This document shows, one piece after another, positions 1 to 8,626 of a DNA stretch of 34,357 bases; within the stretch, counting starts at the first letter, position 1, and every line of letters begins with the position of its first letter. Origin of the DNA: Candidatus Zixiibacteriota bacterium (GTDB taxonomy: Bacteria; Zixibacteria; MSB-5A5; RBG-16-43-9); contig JAOUFL010000001.1 in NCBI GenBank assembly GCA_029858245.1, positions 1 to 34,357 of the forward strand, read 5' to 3'. Below the pieces are notes generated by a model that was not told the origin of the DNA, ran no database searches, and saw only the letters and a list, made by a program, of their open reading frames with translations. The position numbers and the translations under genes are program-made.

Positions 1-190
1 GACTTGAGGTGAAGAATATTTTACTTTTAATCTCAAGTCTCTTCACTTCTTATAGGTCAGGTTGCAAAGTTACCTGACAATAGGATTTTATCTTAAGTTC
101 TGTTGGGCAGTCTCCAACAGCCTGACCCGCAAGGTTTTTATAAAGTGTTAATAAACGAGATATAACCCTAAATAAGTTCTGGAGGACAAA
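1..190 (+). promoter_or_regulatory. structured leader or intergenic region upstream of P5C dehydrogenase
   Basis: No convincing gene is present. Three inverted repeats lie in series: GACTTGAG (1-8) with CTCAAGTC (33-40), GTCAGGT (56-62) with ACCTGAC (72-78), and CTGTTGG (100-106) with CCAACAG (114-120). GGTCAGG at 55-61 can also pair with CCTGACC at 121-127, which lies directly against the third hairpin. The second hairpin and this long-range helix therefore exclude each other. A short T-run follows at about 134-138, and a GGAGG ribosome site at 181-185 precedes the next start. This may be a regulated 5' leader or the tail and terminator of a gene outside the window. No known riboswitch class was recognised. 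Confidence 0.4.
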
Positions 191-1819
191 ATGACAAACT
201 ATCGCATACCAAATCCGGTAAATGAACCAATCTACAGTTATGCTCCTGGCACAAAAGACCGGGAGAAGCTTAAAGCAGCTTTAAAAGAGCTGAAATCAAA
301 GCAGATTGAAGTTCCTTTAGTGATCGACGGAAAGGAAATTCAAACAGAGAAGAAGGTTAAAATCACCGCTCCGCATGACCATAGTTTAATCCTGGGTTAT
401 GCCTATCACGGCAGCAAAAAGGATATAGAATCAGCCATAGATTCTGCATTGAAAGCCCAGAAAAAATGGGCTGCCCTGCCCCTGCAGCAGCGCGCAGCTA
501 TCTTTCTGAAAGCAGCTGATTTGCTTGCCGGACCCTACCGCTATATAATGAATGCTGCCACCATGCTGGCTCACTCCAAAAATCCTTTCCAGTCAGAGAT
601 CGATGCGGTTTGCGAGCTGGCTGATTTCTTCAGGTTTAATGCTTATTATATGCAGATGATCTCTGATATTCAGCCGAACAATCCAGATCCGACTATCTGG
701 AATCTTATTGATTACAGGCCCCTGGAAGGATTTATTTTCGCGGTCACGCCTTTTAACTTCGTTTCCATAAACGGAAACCTTCCCACCGCCCCAGCTATGT
801 GGGGTAATGTCGCAGTCTGGAAACCCGCAAGAAGTGTACTGTACACCTCACACTTCATTATGAAGATATTAATCGAAGCAGGGCTGCCACCCGGTGCGAT
901 TAATTTTGTTACCGGTGATTCATCGGAGATCAGCGAAGTTATCTTGAACCATGAGAACCTTGCAGGAGTCCATTTCACCGGCTCGACCTCTGTATTTCAG
1001 AATATGTGGAAGACTATTGGAGAGAATATACCCAGATACAAGACCTATCCCAGAATAGTCGGCGAGACCGGAGGAAAGGATTTCATCTTCGTTCATAAAT
1101 CCTCTGTTCCTTCTCAGGTTGCCACTGCTATCACGCGCGGTGCCTTCGAATATCAGGGTCAGAAATGCTCTGCTGCCTCCCGGGCTTATATACCCAGGTC
1201 ACTCTGGAATGAGATAAGGGAAATACTTATAAAGCAGATCAAAGAGATCAAGATGGGTGACCCCTGTGATTTCTCCAACTTCATGAACGCTATTATCGAT
1301 AAAGGAGCTTTTAAAAGTATCAAGGAGTATATTGATTTTGCCAGAAGCGCATCCGATGCCAAGATCATTACAGGAGGTAACTGTGATGATTCCAGAGGAT
1401 ACTTTATCGATGCTACGGTGATTGAGACCACAAATCCCCAATTCAAGACTATGGTGGAGGAGATATTCGGACCGGTTATTACCATATATGTATATGAGGA
1501 CGAAGATTACGAGAAGACCTTACATCTTTGTGACCAGACCTCTCCCTATGCACTAACTGGTTCCATATTCTCAACGGATCGAAATGCCGTGGAGCTTGCT
1601 GAGACTATTTTGCGAAACGCTGCAGGTAATTTTTATATAAACGATAAGCCCACAGGGGCGGTAGTAGGCCAGCAGCCCTTTGGAGGTGCCAGAGCTTCAG
1701 GTACAAATGACAAAGCCGGCGCACTGCACAATATGATAAGATGGACCTCTCCCCGCACCATCAAGGAGAATTTTGTTCCTCCGGCTGACTTTAAATATCC
1801 ATTTATGATAGAGCCATAA
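191..1819 (+). CDS. pruA: L-glutamate gamma-semialdehyde (delta-1-pyrroline-5-carboxylate) dehydrogenase
   Basis: This enzyme oxidises glutamate-5-semialdehyde, the open form of pyrroline-5-carboxylate, to glutamate with NAD+. It is the last step of proline, ornithine and arginine catabolism and is cytosolic. The 542-residue protein has the full aldehyde dehydrogenase fold. GETGGKD at residues 291-297 contains the conserved Glu, GQKCSAASRA contains the catalytic Cys at about 326, and PFGGARASGTNDKAG near the C-terminus is typical of P5C dehydrogenases. Length and motifs fit the stand-alone P5CDH subfamily, without a proline dehydrogenase domain. The ATG follows GGAGG with good spacing. No proline dehydrogenase gene is adjacent here. 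Downstream, a 10-bp hairpin at 1845-1879 may mark the transcript end. Family assignment is firm; which amino acid feeds it is not shown. Confidence 0.93.
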   Translation: MTNYRIPNPVNEPIYSYAPGTKDREKLKAALKELKSKQIEVPLVIDGKEIQTEKKVKITAPHDHSLILGYAYHGSKKDIESAIDSALKAQKKWAALPLQQRAAIFLKAADLLAGPYRYIMNAATMLAHSKNPFQSEIDAVCELADFFRFNAYYMQMISDIQPNNPDPTIWNLIDYRPLEGFIFAVTPFNFVSINGNLPTAPAMWGNVAVWKPARSVLYTSHFIMKILIEAGLPPGAINFVTGDSSEISEVILNHENLAGVHFTGSTSVFQNMWKTIGENIPRYKTYPRIVGETGGKDFIFVHKSSVPSQVATAITRGAFEYQGQKCSAASRAYIPRSLWNEIREILIKQIKEIKMGDPCDFSNFMNAIIDKGAFKSIKEYIDFARSASDAKIITGGNCDDSRGYFIDATVIETTNPQFKTMVEEIFGPVITIYVYEDEDYEKTLHLCDQTSPYALTGSIFSTDRNAVELAETILRNAAGNFYINDKPTGAVVGQQPFGGARASGTNDKAGALHNMIRWTSPRTIKENFVPPADFKYPFMIEP

Positions 1820-1844
1820 ACCTTAGAATGACATGATGTACAAT

Positions 1845-1879
1845 AGTTCCCCACTCTGTTAAAAGCCGGGTGGGGAACT
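1845..1879. terminator. possible transcription-end hairpin
   Basis: AGTTCCCCAC (1845-1854) is perfectly complementary to GTGGGGAACT (1870-1879), a 10-bp stem with a 15-nt loop just after the P5C dehydrogenase gene. There is no T-run on either side, only an AT-rich tail, so it may be a 3'-stabilising structure rather than a classical intrinsic terminator. Confidence 0.4.
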
Positions 1880-2002
1880 TAATAAATAATTGACTCCTCT
1901 TAATTACTTTTAATAAACATAATTCAATGAAATTGATTGACTTTATATAATCATACTGATTGATTACAGTTAACTTAAACAACAATCCTCTGGAGGTAAA
2001 AC

Positions 2003-3916
2003 TTGAACCCAAAAAAATCCTGTATGGTTAAACTAAGCAGGTTACTTTTACCTATTTTGTTATTGTCGATTGTACCGGGCGTAAAGGTTAAATCTGAAAT
2101 TATCGATTTCGAATCAGATCGCTGGGTTTTGAAAGATGCTCTGGTAACCGAATACCTGGGAAGAAAATCCCTCAGGGGATATGCTTTTCTGAAAGACGTT
2201 GAGTTTGAAAACGGGATTATCGAAGTGGACATGGCAGTTAGCGGTTCTCGCTCTTATCCCGGTATCATATTTCGCATGCAGTCTGTGGAGGATTGCGAGA
2301 GGTTTTATATCCGTCCTCACCGGGCTAATCTCTATCCGGATGCACTTCAGTACACCCCGGTATTCAACGGCATTGATTGCTGGCAGCTTTACAATGGAGA
2401 CGGACTTACTGCCGGAGCTGATATCCCTGTAAACCGATGGTTTCATCTAAAAATGGAGATTTCAGGTAAACAAGCCAGAATATATCTTAATGATTCTGAC
2501 CAACCTGCTTTAGCGATATATGACCTCAAACATGGATTAAGTAAAGGGACCATTGGAGTTCTTGGACCGAATAACACCAGTGCTTATTTTTCAAATTTCA
2601 GCTATAAAATCGACAGCACCTTACAATTTGAATCACCCCCTCCGGTTGAAACTCCTCCGGGAATGATTACCGAATGGGAGTTATCTCAAAACTTTAAAAT
2701 CAGCCAGATCGATATGGAAAAGTTTCCGGATGATCAAATTTTATCCGGTCTTCAATGGAAAAAAGCCACCAGTGAACCTTCAGGTCTGGTGAATATATCC
2801 CGTTATGTGCGAAGAAACGGAAGCGAGCCAGACTGTATATTTGCCAGGACAATTATTAACGCAAAAAAACCTGAGGTGGAAAAACTGCTTTTTGGATACA
2901 GCGATGTTATCAGTATCTTTCTGAATGGTAAGATATTGTTTAGCGGTACCAGCTCTTATCAAAAAAGGGACCCCTCCTTTTTGGGAATCATCGGATTGTT
3001 TGATAGGGTTTATCTGCCGCTGGAGGAAGGCAAAAATGAGCTTTTTCTCATAATTGCCGAGTCATTCGGCGGGTGGGGCTTTATGTGTCAGGATGGGAGT
3101 GCCATCTTTCAACATGAGAGTGTGGAAAAGAAGTGGGAGACAGAAAATAAATTCAAAATGCCAGAATCCATAGTTTATGATTCAGCCAGAGGCATGTTAT
3201 ATGTTTCCAACTATGGCTCTTACGATGCCACCAACCAGAGAGGCGAATATATCTCCAGGGTATCGCTGGATGGGGTGATTGAGGAATTAAAATGGGTAGC
3301 AGATTTAAATAATCCGACTGGTATGGCTATATTAAATAATAAATTATTTGTGGTCGAAAGGAAAAATCTGGTCGAGATTGATATCCAGTCCGGACGGATA
3401 GCAAAAAGATACCCGGTACCTCAGGCAAGATTTCTGAATGACATCACAGTTGACCTTTCGGATAACTTATATATTTCTGATTCATACAGGAACTTGATTT
3501 ACAGATTTAAAGATGGCAGCTTTGAGGAATGGCTGAGCGGTCTTGAGATTAAAAATCCGGATGGGCTTTATATCCACAAGAATAAATTAATACTATGTAG
3601 TACTGGCGATAACCGGCTGAAACAAGTGGACCTTGATACAAAAGAAATCAGCACTATAACAAATTTAAGCTCGGGTATTCCCGACGGAATAAAAACTGAT
3701 GTGGATGGTAATTACCTCCTCTCACACTGGGAGGGAAGAATATATAAAATTAATCCTTCCGGTGAAATAAAAAAGCTCTTGGATTTATCCGCACCAGAAA
3801 TCAACTGTGCTGATTTCGAGTACATCCCCGGGAAAGGACTTTTGCTAATACCAACCTATTTTGACAACAGGATTATGTGTTACGAGATTAATCAACAGTT
3901 TAAGGAAAAAAGGTGA
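2003..3916 (+). CDS. secreted protein: lectin-like domain plus NHL/SMP-30-type beta-propeller
   Basis: Function is not known from sequence. The start is TTG, six bases after GGAGG (1992-1996); an internal ATG seven codons later is the alternative. The N-terminus has two lysines followed by a hydrophobic stretch of about 18 residues, a Sec signal peptide. Residues of about 33-210 resemble concanavalin A-like (LamG/DUF1080-type) sandwiches, with the phrase PGIIFRMQ and FSNF near the end. Residues of about 225-365 look like a second beta-sandwich of galactose-binding type (IFLNGK, LPLEEGKNELFLI). Residues of about 380-630 carry repeats of the kind GMAILNNKLFVV, DITVDLSDNLYISD and DGIKTDVDGNYLLS, typical of SMP-30/NHL propellers. 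It is probably periplasmic or exported and binds or hydrolyses a carbohydrate or lactone. The methyltransferase start lies five bases after its stop, so they are probably co-transcribed. Confidence 0.7.
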   Translation: MNPKKSCMVKLSRLLLPILLLSIVPGVKVKSEIIDFESDRWVLKDALVTEYLGRKSLRGYAFLKDVEFENGIIEVDMAVSGSRSYPGIIFRMQSVEDCERFYIRPHRANLYPDALQYTPVFNGIDCWQLYNGDGLTAGADIPVNRWFHLKMEISGKQARIYLNDSDQPALAIYDLKHGLSKGTIGVLGPNNTSAYFSNFSYKIDSTLQFESPPPVETPPGMITEWELSQNFKISQIDMEKFPDDQILSGLQWKKATSEPSGLVNISRYVRRNGSEPDCIFARTIINAKKPEVEKLLFGYSDVISIFLNGKILFSGTSSYQKRDPSFLGIIGLFDRVYLPLEEGKNELFLIIAESFGGWGFMCQDGSAIFQHESVEKKWETENKFKMPESIVYDSARGMLYVSNYGSYDATNQRGEYISRVSLDGVIEELKWVADLNNPTGMAILNNKLFVVERKNLVEIDIQSGRIAKRYPVPQARFLNDITVDLSDNLYISDSYRNLIYRFKDGSFEEWLSGLEIKNPDGLYIHKNKLILCSTGDNRLKQVDLDTKEISTITNLSSGIPDGIKTDVDGNYLLSHWEGRIYKINPSGEIKKLLDLSAPEINCADFEYIPGKGLLLIPTYFDNRIMCYEINQQFKEKR

Positions 3917-3920
3917 TAGG

Positions 3921-4682
3921 ATGATAAAAAACACTGATTGGTGGAATGATTTCTTTCCTACTTTTCGTTCCGTCTTTTACAGGATTTCAAAAAAGGATAC
4001 CAATGCTCAGGTACGCTATATAATCAAGAAACTCAATATATCCCCGGGTAATAAGTTTTTAGATTGTCCTTGTGGAATAGGAAGAATTGCCCTTCCCTTA
4101 GCCGGAAGGGGAATCAAGGTAACCGGGATTGATATTATCCCCTCATACCTGGAGGAGCTTGGAAAGAAAGCTAAGCGTCAGGATTTGATGATCAAATTGG
4201 TAAGAAATGATATGCGCAGGATTAACTTCAAAGAGGAATTCGATGCAGGAGCTAACCTCTGGACTTCTTACGGTTATTTTGAGAAAGAATCTGATAATCT
4301 CTTAGTTCTAAAGAAAATGTATCAGGCATTAAAACCCGGTGGAAAATTCATGTTGCACGTGATAAATCGAGACTGGATCATGGCAAACTACTCTCCCCGC
4401 GATTGGTTTCAAGCAGGGGATATTAGGGTACTCGAAAAAAGGAAGTTCGATTACGCTACCTCTATTAATCATAGCGAATGGTGTTTTTTGAAAGAGGGAA
4501 AGGAAACCTCACACCAGGTTATAATCAGAATGTATTCTTATCATGAGCTGATCGCTATGTTTAAATCTGTTGGGTTCGTTGATATTAATGGATATGGAAC
4601 TATAAAGGATGAGCCAATAAGCCGAGACACTATGATGATGTTTATAATCGGAACTAAACCCAGGAAAAAAAGTGATCGATAA
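3921..4682 (+). CDS. class I SAM-dependent methyltransferase
   Basis: This is a cytosolic methyltransferase of unknown substrate. The Rossmann motif I reads LDCPCGIGRIALPLAGRG, followed by an acidic residue after strand two (VTGID) and a motif resembling post-I to IV (MRRINFKEEFDAG), then ALKPGGKFMLHV as motif VI-like. A reading frame is open further upstream inside the preceding gene. I place the start at the ATG at 3921 (253 residues), because AGGTGA sits at the right distance and the first residues (NTDWWNDFF) suit the family. It follows the secreted propeller protein almost without a gap. A second methyltransferase of the same broad type is encoded at 14524, but the two are only distantly alike. 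Confidence 0.83.
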   Translation: MIKNTDWWNDFFPTFRSVFYRISKKDTNAQVRYIIKKLNISPGNKFLDCPCGIGRIALPLAGRGIKVTGIDIIPSYLEELGKKAKRQDLMIKLVRNDMRRINFKEEFDAGANLWTSYGYFEKESDNLLVLKKMYQALKPGGKFMLHVINRDWIMANYSPRDWFQAGDIRVLEKRKFDYATSINHSEWCFLKEGKETSHQVIIRMYSYHELIAMFKSVGFVDINGYGTIKDEPISRDTMMMFIIGTKPRKKSDR

Positions 4683-4796
4683 CCACTTCGGTTGAACACG
4701 AATCAACAAAATAACTAATTAAGCATTTCTCGCTCTTAGACTTTTGACTTCAAATTCTAAAGTAAGAGAGATCTCAGGATTTTAAAAGGAGAATTT

Positions 4797-5354
4797 ATGA
4801 AGCAGGAATTCAAAGGTAATCTGTTGAGTCCTTTGCCAATTGTTCTGGTTGGAGCATTGGTAAACAATCGTCCAAATTACCTTGTGATTGGATATATATG
4901 CCCTTTTGACTTTGGGAAATATATCTTCTTTAGTTTATATAAGAAGCGTTATACACGAATTGGAATTCACGAAAACAAGACCTTTAGCGTAAACATCCCC
5001 TCAGAGGCACTGCTCACTGAAACAAATCTCTGTGGAAGTAAATCTGGACGTAATTTTGACAAAGCGTCGCTCTTTGAAAATTTTTTCGGTGAACTTAAAA
5101 CCGCACCAATGATTCGCCAGTGTCCCATAAATTTAGAGTGTGAGGTGACTGAAGTCCTGGATTATGATCCAAACGAAGGTATCATCGGCAAAGTCATCAA
5201 ATCCTATGTAGATCAGGAATGTCTCACACAAGGAAAGCTTGACATGAGGAAAGTTCATCCATTGATCTGGGCAACAGGTGGGGATTTTAACTATTACCAA
5301 CTGGGGAAAAGAATCGCTCAAGAAGAAAGTAAAGAAGATACTGCAACAACATAA
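4797..5354 (+). CDS. flavin reductase family protein (FMN-binding split barrel)
   Basis: The 185-residue protein has the order of elements seen in the flavin reductase-like split-barrel family: PLPIVLVGALVNNRPNYLVIG at the start, where FMN and solvent-exposed loops form, an FSVNIPSE strand, the CGSKSGRNFDK segment and LECEVTEVLDYD near the end. Such proteins bind FMN and either reduce free flavin with NAD(P)H or act as small redox proteins. The substrate cannot be told here. An AAGGAG lies about eight bases before the ATG. The gene stands alone, 114 bases after the methyltransferase, and converges with the acetyltransferase gene on the other strand. Confidence 0.8.
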   Translation: MKQEFKGNLLSPLPIVLVGALVNNRPNYLVIGYICPFDFGKYIFFSLYKKRYTRIGIHENKTFSVNIPSEALLTETNLCGSKSGRNFDKASLFENFFGELKTAPMIRQCPINLECEVTEVLDYDPNEGIIGKVIKSYVDQECLTQGKLDMRKVHPLIWATGGDFNYYQLGKRIAQEESKEDTATT

Positions 5355-5450
5355 AACCACATTATGCCATTCTAATAAACAGTACTTTAGGGATTATTCC
5401 TGCCTCTGGGTAGAATAAAGAACTATCCAGGTGGTTTATTTTAATTAATT

Positions 5451-5888
5451 TTATGAAAGTTCTTTGCGGTAAAAGAACTTTCTTTTTACCTCCTTGTATC
5501 CCAGAGCCTTATGTGCTTTCGGGCTTAAAGGATAATCCGAGGTGGTATCAGAAGCCATTTCCCTGCATCCTAAATCCTTTGCCCATTTTTCTCCCTGTTC
5601 TACTAACTTCTTTCCCACACCCTGATTCCTGAATGCAGGTGCTATAAACCATCCCTCGATATACCCGATCCTGTTCGTTTCACATCCCGGGGCTTTATCC
5701 CGGATCGAGCATTCAATAAATCCTATAAGTTTCCCTGCATGTTTTGCTACAAATACTCTCCATTTTCTATCCTTGAGTATATCGTCAGCTTCTTCTCTGA
5801 GTCGAGCAGGTTCAGCTCTCGTCCACAACTGTGCGCGAAGAGAAATCCAGTTCGATTTATCCCTCTCAGCGATTTTCCTTATTCTCAT
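5451..5888 (-). CDS. GNAT acetyltransferase of the AAC(6')-I type
   Basis: This is a 145-residue GNAT fold protein that closely follows the plan of aminoglycoside 6'-N-acetyltransferases of the AAC(6')-I group. It has LRAQLW near the N-terminus, SIRDKAPGCETN then GYIEGWFIAP, the acetyl-CoA loop RNQGVGKKL, and ASDTTSDYPLSPKAHKALGY before the last strand. Family members acetylate the 6'-amino group of aminoglycosides, but many chromosomal relatives have other or unknown acceptors, so resistance is not shown. An in-frame TTG lies five codons upstream. I prefer the ATG at 5888 because GGAG stands nine bases before it and the upstream TTG would overlap that site. The gene is alone and converges on the flavin-reductase gene. 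Confidence 0.8.
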   Translation of the reverse strand: MRIRKIAERDKSNWISLRAQLWTRAEPARLREEADDILKDRKWRVFVAKHAGKLIGFIECSIRDKAPGCETNRIGYIEGWFIAPAFRNQGVGKKLVEQGEKWAKDLGCREMASDTTSDYPLSPKAHKALGYKEVKRKFFYRKELS

Positions 5889-6087
5889 CTGTATATACTC
5901 CAACTGTGGGTTACATATATTTTATTTTAAAAATAATCAGGTTAATCAAAGATTTCCACTGGTAGTTTGTTTATCAGCACTCTTATTATGTAAGGTAAGG
6001 TGAGATGATATGACGGTTAATTCAAATTCACATAAAATAAAAAACAAGGGTGTCAAAAATAGTTTCAGGGAAGATTTCAATTGAGTT

Positions 6088-7023
6088 TTAATCCTCTGAT
6101 TTGAAATCCTCCACCCTTTTATCGATCAGTTCATAAGAGCCCTTAGAAAACTCGTATATGGTTTCATCCTCTCCCTTTTTAGCAAAATATCTTTCACTCT
6201 CTCCACCTTCTCGAAATACAGTAAGGATCTCCCCTGAGCCATCTTCCAGAACAAGTCTGAGTTGTAATACGGACTTTCCCATATCCAATTTTAGAGCCTC
6301 CTTTTTGGAAACAAAGGCATCAGCCTTAAAGGAGGAGATAAATTTTATAAAATCTTCAACCTTATCTTCTTTTACCTCATAACTTGCAGAATAAGGCGGG
6401 GGGCTAACCTTCCACAGGGTATCAGCTTTTATCAACCAGAAACTCCCTTTATTTCTAACGAATTCCACCTTTTGAATTTTCTCTGCATCGAGCTCAATAA
6501 TACTTTTATCTCTCCACTGATCCAGACGGCGACTAACTAATGGAGAAAGAAACCCCTTAGCTGACCAGACTTCTTTGGAATTCGATTTTCTTACGTAGGT
6601 ATACATATAATCGCTGGATGTTTTTCCCACTACCAGGGAGGCTAAAAGTTTCTCCCGGTTAAAAAAATCAATTCTGGTCCCGGTAAGGGTATCAACCTGA
6701 AAACGCATCTGCTTTACCGGATTGGCAGAGATCAGATCCTCTACCTCCAGGTTTGCCATCAGGTTTAAAAATTGCCCTACCAGGATTTTGTCAAGCTTAA
6801 AGGAATCGGGATGTGTGGAGTACCAGTTTTCGTCTTTTTTTTCAAAGATGCGTTTTGTTTGGAATAGTGAAAATTTTATTTTGTCCGCTGAGCTGGAGTC
6901 AAATTGCAGGAAATGCTCCACCCTTTGAGGGGCAAAAGTTTTTTTCTCTTTACTGACCACAAGAAAATAAACAATCGCACACAGAATCAGAATTAATACT
7001 AAAGCGTAGAAACTTTTTCTCAT
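6088..7023 (-). CDS. DUF4340 domain protein of a GldG-type ABC system
   Basis: This 311-residue protein starts with a positively charged end and one hydrophobic segment (about residues 5-23), so it is anchored in the inner membrane with the rest in the periplasm. The body has the repetitive beta-rich make-up of DUF4340: FDSSSADKIKFS, the WKVSPPPY region, and repeated lines on how much a residue contributes to KVEF and LRLVLEDG. DUF4340 proteins are usually encoded last in operons with GldA, GldF and GldG homologues, as here: the gene begins 15 bases after the GldG-like gene. The molecular role is unknown. It probably works as an extracytoplasmic accessory subunit of the transporter. Confidence 0.78.
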   Translation of the reverse strand: MRKSFYALVLILILCAIVYFLVVSKEKKTFAPQRVEHFLQFDSSSADKIKFSLFQTKRIFEKKDENWYSTHPDSFKLDKILVGQFLNLMANLEVEDLISANPVKQMRFQVDTLTGTRIDFFNREKLLASLVVGKTSSDYMYTYVRKSNSKEVWSAKGFLSPLVSRRLDQWRDKSIIELDAEKIQKVEFVRNKGSFWLIKADTLWKVSPPPYSASYEVKEDKVEDFIKFISSFKADAFVSKKEALKLDMGKSVLQLRLVLEDGSGEILTVFREGGESERYFAKKGEDETIYEFSKGSYELIDKRVEDFKSED

Positions 7024-7038
7024 CCTGCAATTTTCATA

Positions 7039-8622
7039 TCATAATTGTTTTATCTTACCCTGTTTTCTGATACGCCAGCGCAGAAATCCGAACAGGACCA
7101 CGACTGCGGGTAAGCCCAGGATATTTGCGTATTTTATCAATTTCTTCTTACCCTCAGAGATTTCTTTAAGTGGGCGGGTGGTTACTTCCTTGGAACGTAT
7201 ATCGATAAGGTTTTCATCCTGGGAAAGCCAATCCACGATATTCATAAAGAAAACCAGATTGCTTTTCGATAAGCTCCGGTCTTTTAAGAAATCAGCATCA
7301 CCTATAACCACCAATCTGTTTTCCGGACTCTGGGTAAGGGTAGATTCCGGAATCTCAGACCAGACAGAATCCTCCCCTGCTTGTGGAATTCCAATATCTT
7401 TGTAGTGGCTTTTAAATCTCCCCTGAACCACTGCTCCCAGTATCAGATTCCCCTTGCTGAAATCTGCTTTATCGAATTTTCTAAAAGGATTAATATTATA
7501 GGGATATATCTGGCTTCCGCTGTTGGCAGAGGACATTACCAGAGGTATGAAAAGAAGGTTTCTTTTAGCAGCATAATTCGAATCAAGAGAGCTCACAAAT
7601 GAAAAATCCACGTTCTCCAATCCTTTAACAATTAAGTTCTCGCGGTTGAAAGCAGTAGCCACGGGGAAAAAAGGATAGTTCACTATATTGGAATAGGTCA
7701 TATGTCCGCTCTGTTGTCTGATAGTAATCCTGCTGCATTGCATATCCACAACCAGATCATCATTTACCTTTATACCATAACTTTCTAATAGATCATCTAA
7801 GTTCAAATCGAGCCTGTCCGCCTTTCCCGCCTCCAAGTCTATATCAGTCTTATCCAGAAAAATACCTAACTTGCCGCCCTTCATCACATACTGGTCAAGT
7901 GCATATTTCTCCAGCTCGGAGAAAGGTTTTTTAGGACCTACTATAAGCAGACAACTGATATCCGCAGGGACGGATTGTCTATCCAGCAGGTTAATACCTC
8001 TGGTAGTGTATTCTTTACTCAGGGCAGAGTTCAGGTAGGTTAGATCTTTTTCCAGGGCTGCCTCATCATGCCCGGTGAGAAAACCTATAACCGGAGTTGA
8101 ACTTGAAGAGATTTTTTTTATGGTTCGGCTAAATTCATATTCCAATCCTGACAGACTCTGTACTACCGGCAGAACTGCTTTTTTATTCTCATATAGAAAA
8201 ACCAACCCCATATAAACTTTCTTTATCTCCAGCTTATCCTGTTCCATCACATTCACCTGCATAGGTGGAATACCATACCCCTGTGCCTCCAGTTCCTTAT
8301 TTTCCTTAATGGGATCTATGAGCTCCAGTTTTAGATTTCCTTTGGCATAAGCTTTATATTCCTCAAGTTTATCTTTGATATAGCGGAAATTGGTATTGTA
8401 GGGTTGCGGTAAATCCTCGCTAAAATACATTTTTACAATAACTTTATCATCCAGGTTGCGGACGATATCCTTACTGGTTTTAGAAAGAGAGAAGACCCTT
8501 CCTCCGCTTAAATCTAGACGGGAGAAGAGATTTACCGAGATAAGATTAATAAGCAACAGTACAGCCAGAACTAAAAAGATGAGTGCTGTTGAACTCAATC
8601 CATATTTAAATCTTCTTTTCAA
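7039..8622 (-). CDS. GldG family ABC transporter auxiliary protein
   Basis: The 527-residue protein has an N-terminal membrane segment (about residues 13-32) and a second near the C-terminus (about 497-515), with a large extracytoplasmic part between. Features match the ABC_transp_aux/GldG family: the NLFSRLDLSGGRVFSLSKTS start, VIGFLTGHDE in the middle, KLGIFLDKTDID and the VVIGDADFL segment. GldG homologues act with GldA (ATPase) and GldF (permease) in an ABC-2-type system needed for gliding in Flavobacterium. Homologues are widespread in non-gliding bacteria, so motility is not implied. The start is ATG, and the gene begins four bases after the permease stop, in a four-gene operon reading leftward. 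Confidence 0.85.
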   Translation of the reverse strand: MKRRFKYGLSSTALIFLVLAVLLLINLISVNLFSRLDLSGGRVFSLSKTSKDIVRNLDDKVIVKMYFSEDLPQPYNTNFRYIKDKLEEYKAYAKGNLKLELIDPIKENKELEAQGYGIPPMQVNVMEQDKLEIKKVYMGLVFLYENKKAVLPVVQSLSGLEYEFSRTIKKISSSSTPVIGFLTGHDEAALEKDLTYLNSALSKEYTTRGINLLDRQSVPADISCLLIVGPKKPFSELEKYALDQYVMKGGKLGIFLDKTDIDLEAGKADRLDLNLDDLLESYGIKVNDDLVVDMQCSRITIRQQSGHMTYSNIVNYPFFPVATAFNRENLIVKGLENVDFSFVSSLDSNYAAKRNLLFIPLVMSSANSGSQIYPYNINPFRKFDKADFSKGNLILGAVVQGRFKSHYKDIGIPQAGEDSVWSEIPESTLTQSPENRLVVIGDADFLKDRSLSKSNLVFFMNIVDWLSQDENLIDIRSKEVTTRPLKEISEGKKKLIKYANILGLPAVVVLFGFLRWRIRKQGKIKQL

Positions 8623-8626
8623 AAGA

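Noticed and set aside
3..78. Open stretch on the plus strand in the leader, with a GTG at 9
   Set aside because: It is short, has no ribosome site, and overlaps strong inverted repeats; it could be the tail of an upstream gene but cannot be supported.
3861..3920. Longer N-terminus for the first methyltransferase
   Set aside because: It would overlap the end of the propeller gene by about 55 bases in another frame, and the ATG at 3921 has a ribosome site.
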